A stretch of DNA of 64,000 nt from Polychytrium aggregatum (Eukaryota > Chytridiomycota > Chytridiomycetes > Polychytriales): assembly GCF_025602895.1 (NCBI RefSeq), contig NW_026516204.1, positions 744,001 to 808,000 on the forward strand, read 5' to 3'. Shown one piece after another: positions 42,214 through 53,571 of this stretch. The translations under genes were made by a program, and so were the position numbers. Position 1 is the first letter of the stretch. Each line of letters starts with the position of its first letter. Under the pieces are notes generated by a model, which was not told the DNA's origin, ran no database searches, and saw only the letters and a program-made list of their open reading frames with translations.

Positions 42214-44671
42214 ATGCCCAAGAAGCTGGCCCTCCTCGGTACGGGTCTCGGCCTCGTTGTTGGCGCTGTTATCGGCGGAGCGTCAACGTACTACTATCTC
42301 AAGCCATCGCAGACTATCCTATCAACGAAGGTCTCCACGTCCCCTGTTGGTGCCGTCGGCGAGCCCATCAGCAAGCACGTAGTCGCTGCCAAGGACATTT
42401 TACACAAAGGATTCCCTGGTGCGTTGATGTGGATAGCACCTTCCGATAGGACAATCTAGTCAATGTCCGCCAGGATTCACGACAATATTACTGTCGATCA
42501 TGCAGCGGACACGAATCCAGCGACGCCTGTCACAGCTCAACTGACGGAAGGGCTATGTTGTCCTCCCTGTACTTCATCACGATAGGACCCGTCTCCGATA
42601 TTTTATACCGACAGGCATACGGTAGAGATGCCCCCACGTTGGGATATCTGCGCATTCCAGTCCCCGTCGGCTCTCGATTCTCGTCTGGATTTGATCGGAC
42701 GGCTAATTGATCAGTGGATGAGGTCATTGGATGAGTCGATTCGATTCCGTCTTGTCGTTCTAATGCATTTTTATCCTGGTGACCTCGGGACGGCCCACTT
42801 GAAACCTGCTGGTATTTGATGTTTGTGATCCGTACCAACAGTCGGATCCTACAACCGATCCCTTCGCAATCCCAACTGGGTAAGATCTTGGAAGCATCCT
42901 TCCAAAGGGCACCGGATTTCAAGACAGTCTGAGCAATATTGGCGTGGAATCTCGTGTATCGCCAAAGTGCTGGCGTTGGCTTGGTGATTCTGTTGGACTG
43001 GTGCACCCGATTGTCCCTTCTCCATCGGCTGCGTCAGTCCCAGGCTCGCTCTGATCGACAATGGCTGACACTAGGTGGCTGAGCACTTGACAAAGGCGGC
43101 GCTTGATGGAAACGGAGACAGTCCGGATCGAAGCAAATCAACATTCAAGGAAGACCAGTCGATTCCCAGCCCATTCCGTGCTCATTTGCAAGACTATTCC
43201 GGAAGCGGGTTCGATCGGTAACGACAATCCCAGCCGGCTCACCAGCACGCCAATTTCATCGCCTGTAGATGTTGTAGAGTCTCGGTGACCTCGGTTCTAA
43301 AGACCTCTGATCAGCGGATGGGTGGAACTGATCAGTCTCTGTCACTCGGCGGTCGATGTTGCTCTCTTTGATCAAGTGGCCATCTTGTGCCAGCCGCCGA
43401 TGTCCAGGTATCTCAAGAAGCCGTCAACGAAACGTTTTTATGTGCGTTTTCATGCAATTATGACTTGGAGGCATAGACCGGAGGCATTTACGGGAGTTTG
43501 TCCTGGCGTCGGCACGGGCTGTGCATCGAATTGGATGCCCATGAGCCGTTGCCAAGATATCCGCTGATGATCGATCACCGCTACGTGCACCGAATGATGA
43601 TAACGGCTGCGGCTTATATCTGTCGCGATCGTAGCGTCGATCATTTTGTTGGACACAATGTGACATATGTTTTGGGTTTAACCTGTACTACCCTTGCAGT
43701 GAGCAACATCAGCCCTCAAGTCGCAAAAGGTTTGGAAACCGTGCCACTCCGCTGCAATTTCTTTTGTTGCTCCGGGCCAATGAATTGTGACAGAGGGCTT
43801 ACATCACCTGCCTTGTTGGTAAATCCATCTCTTTAGCCTTCAACCGCGGATACTGGGCATATTTTGAAAAATTTGTCCGGGATCTCACCAAGACGTTCGA
43901 TGACGTCTATGTTGTAACAGGGCCTCTGTATCTCCCCCACAAAGGAAGCGATGGCAGGTAGGTGGCCTGGCCAGACACTGTCAGGACAATTTATCCAAAG
44001 CTGATCAAACCCGCGACCAATGTACCTCTCCGCCCCGACTCGAAATAGGTTCTATACAACATACGAGGTTATAGGCAACCCGCCCAACACAGCGGTGCCA
44101 ACGCATTTTTTTAAAGGTAGGAAACATCACGCTTCCGTATACTGTCGCAGTAGGGTGGCGGCATACTTGCCACTCCTTGCCTAGCTATACTTGCTCCTAT
44201 GGCCTAATGCTACAGCGTCGAGGCGAGCTATTATCCAATTGCGTCACGGCACCGGCGCACGTTTAAGTTTGGAAATGAGTGCAAAATATGCTTGCTGGTG
44301 CCGCCCCTGACATTCTGGCACTTTGGATGTGCGTGCTGATTTGCTTTTAGTGATTTTGACTTATCACAAGGGCCAGTATGCAATGAGCGGATTTGTTCTT
44401 CCAAATCAAAAGATCGGCGACCCACCGTTGGATAGCTTCCTGACTCCAGTCGATGGTATGCGGTTTCGCGCAGGAGCCGTGGTCGAGAATCGACTCGCTG
44501 ACCCTTGACTTACGTTATCGGCATCTACCCCTTGGATTAGCCATCGAGCGAAGCACCGGGTTGGTCTTTTTTCCCGAACTTGAGAATAAGTCAGCACTTC
44601 CGTGCATTTGTTCCAGGACCAAGTGTGCAGTAACCTCATTCAAATTCGCCGCCAAGCAGCTCCTCGAGTAA
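42214..44671 (+). CDS. NUC1: Mitochondrial endonuclease G (NUC1 family)
   Basis: This DNA/RNA non-specific nuclease acts in mitochondria and in cell death or mtDNA turnover. Exon 1 starts with MPKKLALLGTGLGLVVGAVI, an anchor-type mitochondrial N-terminus. Further exons give GPVSDILYRQAY (about 42580), GSYNRSLRNPNW (about 42845), VAEHLTKAALDGNGDSPDRS and IPSPFRAHLQDYSGSGFDR (43079-43220), then GHLVPAADVQVSQEAVNETF (about 43376). The catalytic DRGH motif is thus completed across an intron. Then follow SNISPQVAKG, FNRGYWAYFEKFVRDLTKTF with VYVVTGPLYLPH, TYEVIGNPPNTAVPTHFFK, GFVLPNQKIGDPPLDSFLTP and STGLVFFPEL, and a TAA at 44669-44671. About nine introns are implied. The metal-binding Asn region (TNISPQ in relatives) reads SNISPQ. 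All core motifs are retained, so an active enzyme is likely. Confidence 0.94.
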
Positions 44672-45640
44672 TGAGCCTGCATACATCCACAGCTCGTTGA
44701 TCTTCCGAGTAATCTCGGAAGGGTGGGGTTATCTGTGTCTACCGCGCTTTCCGAAAGCCTACGGACACACACACGCTCTTTGACTGCTCTTGATTTTGGA
44801 TGAAATACCAAGCATCTCGCATCCTCAATGACCGTCCATCCCTCGTGGAGGCAGGGCAGGGTGTTATATATGCACCCAGCCCTGTCGTCTGAGCTTCCTT
44901 CCCAATTCCAAGCAGCTCCACCGCCACTAGAGGAGGGTGACCAACACGAGCCCATCAAAGTGTGCTCATGTTGCGGTGAAGGAAGTTGACGGACCACAAC
45001 CCATCGACTCGATGCGGCTTGTTCGGGGCGAACCGAGATGGTTTCTATTTGTGTTCTTCACCTCAACAGCCGCATCTAGTACAGCGATCTGCAGGACGCA
45101 GCGGGGAGGCAGTGGCGTGATTGTGTCCAGTTTCGGGTCGTCGTCGGTCCCCGGTGCACAGCCGTGAATACATCCGGTCGATAGCCCTTGGCGATGATCA
45201 ATTGGAGCATTGATGCCATAATCGAGCAATACTGATGTCGTGACCCCACGGCTCAATGCATGCCCCTCACCTTGCTTTCACGAGGCGCCCGTCTCATTTT
45301 GGATATGTTGAAAATGCGCCCTCCTCCCTTGTCGATGAACGCAACTCGCGATTGACAGCCCTCTTCCTCCTTGGTGATAGCTGGATGTCCGGTTTATGCT
45401 GGAAGAACTAGACAATAACAGAAACGAATCGGTGCTGATGTACCCCGCTGTTCTGAACGAGCTGTATCTATTTGAATCAGTAGTCGCTCCAAGTTTGCAG
45501 TACAAGATGGGACCCGCGAGTCCCTTCTTCGAAAATATCTGTGTGTCGGTGACTCTTGCCACGGCCACGGGTTCGTTCGGGATTTGCTTGACAGCTCCCG
45601 GGATGCAAAGCCGCCCGAGAAAACAAATGCTATTCATGAC
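44672..45640. other. Intergenic stretch between convergent NUC1 and STE20-type kinase genes
   Basis: No recognised gene is seen. A block at about 45161-45245 resembles, on the minus strand, the dispersed repeat at 35011 and 63866-64000 (core ATCGACCGGATGTATTCA). Open frames on both strands around 45280-45640 show no known domain. Confidence 0.5.
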
Positions 45641-48600
45641 CTATTCTCGAGCCTTCTTGAAGGCTCCAACGACCTTGCTCCTCAGCCTCAGCGTGAACTC
45701 GGAAAGTCTGCCAGAGATCTGGATAAACTCGGCTTCACTCATCGTCGCCCGTCGTCTCTGCTGTCGCCCGGGCACTGAGGAGCCTGGGTGGTTGGGGCCG
45801 ATGGCAACGGTACTTCGTCGATTCAGTGATCCCGATTCGTAATCATCATCGGGGCGCTGCCCAGAGATTTCCGGCCATAACCCGGACACGGGCGAAGCCG
45901 AAACGACGGTCCTGGACGATTCAAACGACGGCCGTGGATACGACGCAGCCATGTGCTCGGCTCGCCGCTTTTCGAACGACGAGCGTGAGATGCTCTCGAA
46001 CAGTCGTACGTCGCCAGAAGATTCATTGCCAGTCGAGTAAAAGGAGTTAGGTCTTGAAGTGCCAGCGAGACTCGGTCGCGTGTGGGTAAGTACAGGGCTT
46101 CCGTTTGCTGGGTCGCTCTTGGCACGATTCATTACCGGAATGAAGAGCGACGATGGATGTTCCAAATCGCGAATCTTGTGGCCATACATTCGCGTACTGA
46201 CACGAAGTCGATCGGACATACCCTCAATCAGGGTGTGGTCATTGGTCTTGGTGTCGAGATCGGAGCTTGTCCGGGCATTCTTGGCGGGGGACGCACGCAT
46301 GACCACATATGGAGGAGAAAGGCTCGGCGATGCCCCATCCCTCTGTTCACGCGCAATGACAAAGTTTGCCGCGCGCAGGTTTTGCCGCAAGTTTTTCAGA
46401 TGCTGACGAATCGTGTGTCGAACTCGAGAAGAGCCTGTGCGCACCAGATCTACGAGCGGCGACTCGAATTCGCTTGTTGGTGTTGACACCGATGGCTCGC
46501 CCGCCGCCGCCGTCGCAAGTCCATCGAGAGCAATCGGTAGAGGCTGGCGCTCGGACCGAGGCACAAACAATGCCGACCGAGACTCTCCGTTGAGGTCGAA
46601 AGAGGGCTCCCGAACATGAGATTCGTCCGGATTGGGAATGCGCGACCGAGACTGCCGCACGGGAGCGCTTTCCAAATCGTTGTATATGATCTCGCCGCCG
46701 GGGCCAAGGCCAAGGATATCGGCTGGCTTGGTGTAATCCATGACATCGTCGTTGATTACCATGGTGCCATAGCTATGGTCTCCGGCCGGTATATATTCGG
46801 AGGATTGTGGAATGTCGATGGCGTCCGATATCAGAGGACGGATTTGGGCGAGACGCTCCTTGGTTACATTAGCTGGGTCGGGTCGCATCCGGGCTAACCG
46901 AGGATGATCTTCAGAGTTCTCGCGCTTCATATGAATGGATCGTCGAAGCCGACTCTTGTTTCTGCTGTCCGCTTCCCTGGCTCGTAAAACTTCGCGGACC
47001 TTTTCCCTCAAAGGCTTCCGAAGCGGATCATTTGGGACGAGACCGACGTACTTTTCAATAAACGGGTGCGAGAGCAACGCTTTGGCCGACGGACGGTCTT
47101 TGGGATTGTGGCTCAGGCATTTTGCGATAAAGTCGTTGAATTCTTTGGAAAACTGGGCCGGATTCGGAAGGGTTGGTGGCGCTTGGATGGGAATTCGAAG
47201 CATGACCTGAGGTTTGGCGGCTTTCGTGAGCAAGACAGAGCATAGGGCCATATTCAAGCAACAGCAGTAGCCACGGGGCCATCAAACTGGTACATGCCCA
47301 AACGGGTCTACTTACAACATTGGGCGGCAACTCTGCCATCGGTGGCAGTCCTTCCGACATTTCGATCGCGGTGATACCGAGGCTCCATATATCAGCCGTC
47401 GTGCTGTAGCTCATCCCGGCAGTCAGAACTTCGGGGCTTACAGCCGAGTCAAATAGGTTTGGTTGTGGGTGTGCCGCAGCAATGGAGTATTGGAAACGGC
47501 CATGGTTTGAATGGATATTGATGTCGATCAGAACTCGGCGCACAGGCAGCTGCGGCGTGGCTCCAGTGCGGCCTTTGCTGTACAAAATCAGCGACTCGGC
47601 GTCATTACCTCATCCAGTGTGGCGACCCAACAAAGGATATCTTCGATTCGTCACTGCTCGTCAACTTCTCTGCAACACCAAAGTCGGCTGTGTGGGGCAG
47701 AAACATCTTATGGTGAGGACGAGGGGCATAGGCATTGTATCCAAAAGACCCAAGTAGGTATGCAGGCGTTTCATGGATGAGGCACAACAGACCTATCTTT
47801 ACTTGTGCCGCATCGGTCAGCAGGATATTTGCGGATTTGACGTCACTAAAGCGACGAGGAGATCATGAGTCAGCAATGTTGCCTCATGCAATCTCGTAAA
47901 AATGCACAAAGCGATGGCACACAGGGCAGCGGCGCAAAGCATTACCGATGCACAATGTGCTGGGAGTGAAGGTAGGCCAGACCGTCGATCGCCGATGCCA
48001 AGACAATGGCTATTTGCTTTGGAGAGAAAGTGCATTCGGTGATCTCGATGCAGTCCGAGATGGATCCTGCAGCACAGTATTCCGTCAAGATCTATGCATC
48101 CCCAAAGAGGGTAAGTGGCAGTGATGGCAAACGGAATCGGTTCGGATTACTCGTGGGCAGCAATACCCTGGTTGAAACAGCTACTGCAAGACATGAATGC
48201 TCGTGGATGCCAATGGTCGTGCATCCAGTAACATCGCTGTGGACGACAGAAGCGACAGCGACAGCGAGCCTTTAGAAGATGCTAGAGATTTACCCATATA
48301 GAATTGGCCACAGGAAAGCAGCCTAGCAATGATGGCGGAAGAAACAGCGGCAAACAGCGACAGCAGCTGTGAGTGAAGGCGACCGAGCCCAAACGGTACG
48401 AAGAGACCAAGGTTGATGACTGGGCGAGTCTTGGCAATCGGGCACTCAAACATACCAAAGTACTTGAGCACAGCCTCGTGGTTCAGCTGTTTCAGTGTCT
48501 CGATCTCTTTCTCGATGATTGTTCGTTGACTGGGCCTTCCCAGATCGAGTTGTTTGATGGCGACTACAGAGCCGCTGTCCTTATCCGACTGTCCGTAAAA

Positions 48601-49205
48601 ATGTGCTTTGTAGACGCATCCAAACGAGCTGCAGCGTTCAAGGAGGGTCCGGGATTAGAGCGGGTATTGTTGTTGGTGTTGAGGATCTTGGGCATTATGG
48701 CATCCATGCGACAATCGCAACTCAAGGGACAAGCCGTGGCCGCAAAGACAGAATCATACCCCTCTCCAAGCATTTCCTTGAACTCGAAAAGACTCTGTGG
48801 GTTCTGGCGAGATCACATTCCAATACCGATGGGCTGTTAGGGCCGAGCACAGCTAACTTGGATGGCACACGTCCCCAATCAATTAGTAGATTTGAGGCAT
48901 GGCGAAACGGCTGCAGCAGGCGCTCGAGATGTGATAGAGAATATGTCAAGTTTTTCAGCAAAGTTCGAGAGAGACAAACCGGACTATCCCAAATTAGGTC
49001 ATCGTTCACATGTAAGACGGTTTCAAAGTTGAACGGGGAGCTGATTTCAAGGTTACGTGGGGAGATTTGACCACGGCTGTGCTCGTCCAGACTGGAGCGA
49101 GGAGAGTCGCTGCGGATAAAAAGCTTCGGCGAGCCCGATCGGGTGAACAGCGAGACGATTGGCGATGCCGAAGCAGAGCCTCTGGATGTCGACGAAGCGA
49201 CAGCG
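45641..49205 (-). CDS. STE20-family protein kinase with N-terminal CRIB-like motif
   Basis: Read on the minus strand, exons give a Ser-rich segment (49205-49070), ISSPFNFETVLHV (about 49035-49000), which resembles a p21/Rac-binding CRIB motif, and then a kinase domain. Kinase blocks: EFKEMLGEG spliced to SFGCVYKA (glycine loop), VVAIKQLDL (catalytic Lys), EYCAAGSISDCIEI, AYLHSQHIVHR spliced to DVKSANILLTDAAQVK (catalytic loop), DFGVAEKL, FVGSPHWM, SPEVLTAGMSYSTTADIWSLG, and HNPKDRPSAKALLSHPFIEK. A long exon (45641 to about 47215) adds a Ser/Arg-rich tail of roughly 450 residues. Catalytic-loop wording is nearer GCK/MST kinases than PAKs, though CRIB is a PAK feature. The CRIB lacks its usual first His. 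The 5' end is not resolved. Confidence 0.85.
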
Positions 49206-50430
49206 AGTTAGTTGTGCCATTGGGAGGAGAGAGAGAATTGACCAGGAGACCGGTCCAGCGTAAGCCAGTCGGTGACGGGATTGTGCATACGAAACACGAG
49301 CTCGTATATCCTGCCGCGCTGCTGCTTCCGTGGCAAGCAGACTTGAGAACCCGGGGGCAAGCCCCGATCATTCATGGTCACGGTGAAAGAGCGACCACAT
49401 AGCCTGGACGGCAGGCCCCAGGCCTTGCAAACGAAATGGCAGCCGCTGAGCAACGGTACCTATTGGAAAGTGATCTTGACAAGGCGCCGTTGGGAAAGTG
49501 TCCTGGAGACGATATGTTGGACAGCAGCGGGGTGTTGGGTGTGGCCGTCTTTGGAGTTGGAGCGACAATAGTGCCGGGAGTGACGATAGTTGCTGGAGAT
49601 TGAGAGCACGACGAGGGCTGCAGCTCTGAGACGAAGGAGCAAGCCGAATCTCGTTCTCGGGACTCCATCGTGCCGGAAGATACCAAAAATAAAAGGGTCG
49701 CTGAGCAGAAGGGACAGCAGAGGCCGCCGAGAATCGCCGCGGCAGATGATTATGGGGCCCGGAGTGGGTGGCCTGATCGCCCAGTGCCTGGTGACAAGAT
49801 GGCCAAGGGCGGTGGGAGGCAGGTCTTGGCGACAACGGAGCTCTGAGGCCGCACGAACGGAGAGCCCAGAGACAGCAGGACCGGGGAAGGTCCGAGACAG
49901 CGGGGCTGAAAGGTCCGAGGGAGGGGAGCAAGAGAGCAACAGCACAGTCCAGAGCACCTGCGACAGCGGCGCTGAAGCGAACGTGCAGCGAAAAGTCGAT
50001 GGCAGGGACCGGCGAGCCGAGAACACAGGATGCCCAACGAAGCGAGCAGCCCTGCGTTGAGATGCGACGTTGTTCCTGCCGAGAGATGCGGTGCTGTTGC
50101 TGCCGAGCGGTGTGGGGTCGAAAGATGCGATGGGGGAGAAACCGCTGTTGGTGGCCGAGGTGTCGCAGGGTGCCACCACAGCGGCAGCGGCGTCGGGCGG
50201 CGACACGGACTGAGAAAACGACACAAGGTGTCCCGCTGGCTTTTGATCGCACTCTATGCCCAACGCAGACGGGATAGCCTGCGTCCAACAGGGCTATTTC
50301 CTCGGCAACAGGAGGCCATGGGCTCATTGCACCAATCCACGTCGATGAACACATAGAGCAGTTTATCACTTTTTCTCGAAGGAGATGTAGCCCAGACGAG
50401 CCTCGGACGCACAAAATACATTTTCTCGAA
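49206..50430. other. Region between two minus-strand kinase genes
   Basis: This GC-rich 1.2 kb has several overlapping long open frames on the minus strand (up to 423 residues) and some on the plus strand, none with a recognised domain. Composition, not coding, probably keeps them open. It should hold the STE20-type kinase promoter, and possibly its first exons (for example a Ser/Thr-Pro-rich frame at 49378-49686). Confidence 0.4.
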
Positions 50431-52452
50431 CTATATCCTACCGCAGTTTGCGCGAGAGAGGCTGTTTGTGCGGGATAGACTTCGTGCAGAAGCCTCTTCC
50501 TCAAAGAATCGACCTCGAAAGGTTGTTCGAACAGAACTGACACCAAATATCGAGGATACACGGGCTGCGCCAGAAAGGCTTGCTGTTCCGTCCGGCGGAA
50601 TGTCCAAGGTCGAATATGAGTTTTGTCGTTCGTTATCAATGTTGGTCATGGACGGCATGCTCATGTCGAGTCGCTTTGGAAGAGAGTCGTCATAGTACTA
50701 TAATAAAATGGATTCCGTTTGCATTGGTAGGAAATGGGACGAGTCAATTCATTTGGCGATATGCGATAAAGTATCGTCGTGGCGGTGATGGTTCAGCCGA
50801 AGCAACCCGGGGAGGATACGGAACCACATCCAAGAGCATTGATCTGAATTGTTCTGACAGCGAGAGATGCTCGAGAATCGAACGAATGACCCGTTACTAA
50901 TCACACCACAACACCACAACATACCAGAAACTTTCGCTGCATCGTGTTCAGATCAGCAATTACATTCGGGGCCTCGGGTTTCTTGGTACCGTTTGCCTTG
51001 GGACGAAGATGCTCGAGTTCTGGAGAGGGGGCACTTGGATTCTCTAAAAATACATTATTTGCTGGCGGGACAAACGGTGCCGGATGCTCTTTGAGGTGCA
51101 GTCGATCCCAGGCCACCGAGGAGAAAAATGAGCTTTGTTTCATCGCTTGGAGGCCATCGAGACCCACTCCAAATCGTTTGTTGACATCCATTTCCATGAA
51201 ACCTTTGATCGCCTGTTGACACGAGCTTGATGGTGGATCGGCGCTGGTGTAATGGTTATTGGGAATCGCTGGAAAGATCCACTCTCCTTTTTTGATCAGG
51301 TCACGTTTGTGTTTCCCGCGGAAGGGCCGCTCGACGAAAATCATTTCGAACATGACGACCCCGAGCGACCACCAGTCGATGCTTCCAGAGTATCCGCCGC
51401 CCAAAAGCAGCTCAGGGGCCATATCTGTGATGTCAAGCAGTCGTTAGACCACAATCTCCAGCCCTCAGCCAACAGTGGCCAGAGAGCCGCTCTCGCTCCG
51501 AGGTCTTGGCTTGACGGCGCGCGCTGCAACATAACCACCGCCTCTACTGCATACATACACGGCTCTGTACCGGCCACTGATTTGAGAAGTTTTATCGGCG
51601 TGTATCGTACGGCTATGTTGAAATCCGACAGATAGGCATGTCCTTTCTCGTCGAGCAAAATGTTCTACCGACATTGAGAGTATGTTGGCGACGGCTAAAT
51701 CGCGCAAGCATCGACCACGCGGACCATGTCCAGAGTCGTGGGTTATCAGTACGACACTTACATCGGGCTTGATATCTCTGTGGATGATGCCTTGCCCATG
51801 CAGATACTCAATCGCCGAGGCGATTTCAGCAATTATTGAGCGTGTGACATCCTGCAAAGGAGACAGTTTCGCATTGAGGATCAAAACCAAGCATGGGCCA
51901 GCGAGGATCATGCACGCTATGCCCATTCGCTGGCGGAGGGGCGACTGAGCGTCGAGAGTTGCGAGTTCGGCTGGGCAAGTTGGTGAGCTGGTCTACGTTC
52001 TAGGCGGTGGGCAGGGACTACTGGTATCGCGGCGGTCTTGATGCAAAGAACCCGATGAAGCTCGATGGCTGCTCAACGAGCGACTGGCGATCAACTACCT
52101 CCGCCAACGGCCGCTTTAGATAGGCACGCAGATCTCCACCGGGCATCAAATCCAGAATCATATACAGATTGAACTCATCTTGGAAGGAATAGCGCATGTT
52201 ACAGATGAAAGGATGATGGACTTCCTCGAGCAAGCTACGCTCTTGCAGAACATGGTTGAGAGCACGCTCTGCTATGCACTTTTCCTTGCTGATGTACTTG
52301 AGTGCATAGCGAGTTTTTGTGGACTTGTGCTCGATAATGCACACTCGACCAAAGGCCCCCTTGCCAAGGCCTTTTCCGATAATGAAGTTCGATATCCGAA
52401 TCAACTTGTAGGACCCATCCGGGGCAACGGCTTTTGCGCAACATCCACCCAT
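50431..52452 (-). CDS. STK32/YANK-type AGC serine/threonine kinase
   Basis: The product starts MGGCCAKAVAPDGSY (ATG at 52450-52452); the Gly2 and Cys4-Cys5 suggest myristoylation plus palmitoylation at a membrane. Kinase motifs follow: GKGLGKGAFGRV, YALKYISKEKC, HPFICNMRYSFQDEFNLYMI, GGDLRAYL, EYLHGQGIIHRDIKPD, NILLDEKGHAYLSDFNIAV, SVAGTEPCM and APELLLGGGYSGSIDWWSLG. The metal-binding DFG is DFN, as is usual in the STK32 family. Later come LNTMQRKF and a C-terminal exon (about 50697-50431: LPKRLDMSMPSMTNIDNERQ, ending SRANCGRI and stop). At least four introns are implied. Family assignment is firm; the biological role of fungal members is not known to me. Confidence 0.9.
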
Positions 52453-53420
52453 ATCAGCGAGCAGAGACGAGAGGAACTGGGAGCGATGGGGGGGGGACAA
52501 GGCTATAGCGCTCACAGAGAACCCTTGTTTTGTGGTCGATGGCCCTTTCCCTCGCTTCTTTGTGAACCCGGAGCACACCCGGAGCACACCCGCATCCATT
52601 CTACCACAATGCCCACAGGGCTGCCATCTTCTTCAGCGTCGTCAAGCACATCGACGACATAGCGACTCGGGCTGATTGGGCGGACGCTGCGATTGTGAGT
52701 ATGATTCGACTGCCATGACGTGAGGCCTTGACGATGGCTCACCGGATTCGCTTGTTTCGCTTGGACAGAGCCAAGACCTACAGCGGAGCCATATAGCACT
52801 CCGATAGGCAGACTCACATACCCTCCTGCTTTATTCAGGGGACATCACACCTGCCTCCACGATCATGTAGTCTGTAATGGCATGCGTCCAACTATGCCAT
52901 AAGAAATAGAACAGATCACTTTGGCAGCCTCCGAGTGAACACCACCGGTCGCTGTCCGTCTCCAGAATCAACCTGCTCGCTGGTGTCGGAGTGCCAGCGA
53001 TGGATGATGGTATTGCATCGCATCACAGAATGGCCATGGCCAGCACGCGATGGTATTGGGTAACAATATATGTGATCAATGGTCAAACCAAGCAAACCAA
53101 GGGTGCCCCGTTTCTTTCCGGATGAACTGCAAATTTGAATCGCTCAGCCGGTGAAGCTCATTCAGCCCAAGGCGACTCGGGTCGTGCTTGGAGGCTGGCG
53201 GGCGGGTTATCCTGGCCAAGCTCACCGACACAATCCAGCTCGAGTCAATTCAGCGGTTGTTTATAGAGCTGTGCGACAAGCACATCGATTCATGCAGGCC
53301 GCCCGGAGACGCAGAAGGCCCGAGGGGGAGGTTCCTGGTTGATTGCCATTGCCGGCGCAACCAAATCGCGAGCGAAACGGAGGCCCGTTCCATTTTGGGC
53401 AGCCAGGGCGCCCTCGCTTT
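52453..53420. other. Divergent promoter region, STK32-type kinase and J protein
   Basis: No gene can be supported. A plus-strand frame from 53188 (MEAGGRVILAKLTDTIQLES) runs into the hexanucleotide array but has no recognised domain. It may be an upstream exon or chance. A shared GGAGCACACCC tandem pair lies near 52567-52590. Confidence 0.4.

Positions 53421-53498
<78 letters not shown>
53421..53498. repeat. (GTCTCG)13 hexanucleotide array
   Basis: Thirteen perfect GTCTCG units (78 bp) end 73 bp before the start codon of the J-protein gene. Frames through it read as Arg-Ser or Asp-Arg dipeptides, a product of the repeat itself. Confidence 0.97.
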
Positions 53499-53571
53499 CT
53501 GGCGGTCGACTTGTGGTTCGCCCTGATCTTGCTCTGCTTGCTGCCGTTCCTGCTCGGGAATATTGCCATCG

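Noticed and set aside
49368-50639. 423-codon minus-strand frame between the kinases
   Set aside because: GC-rich, Pro/Ser/Arg-rich reading with no domain. It overlaps the C-terminal exon of the STK32-type kinase in another frame.
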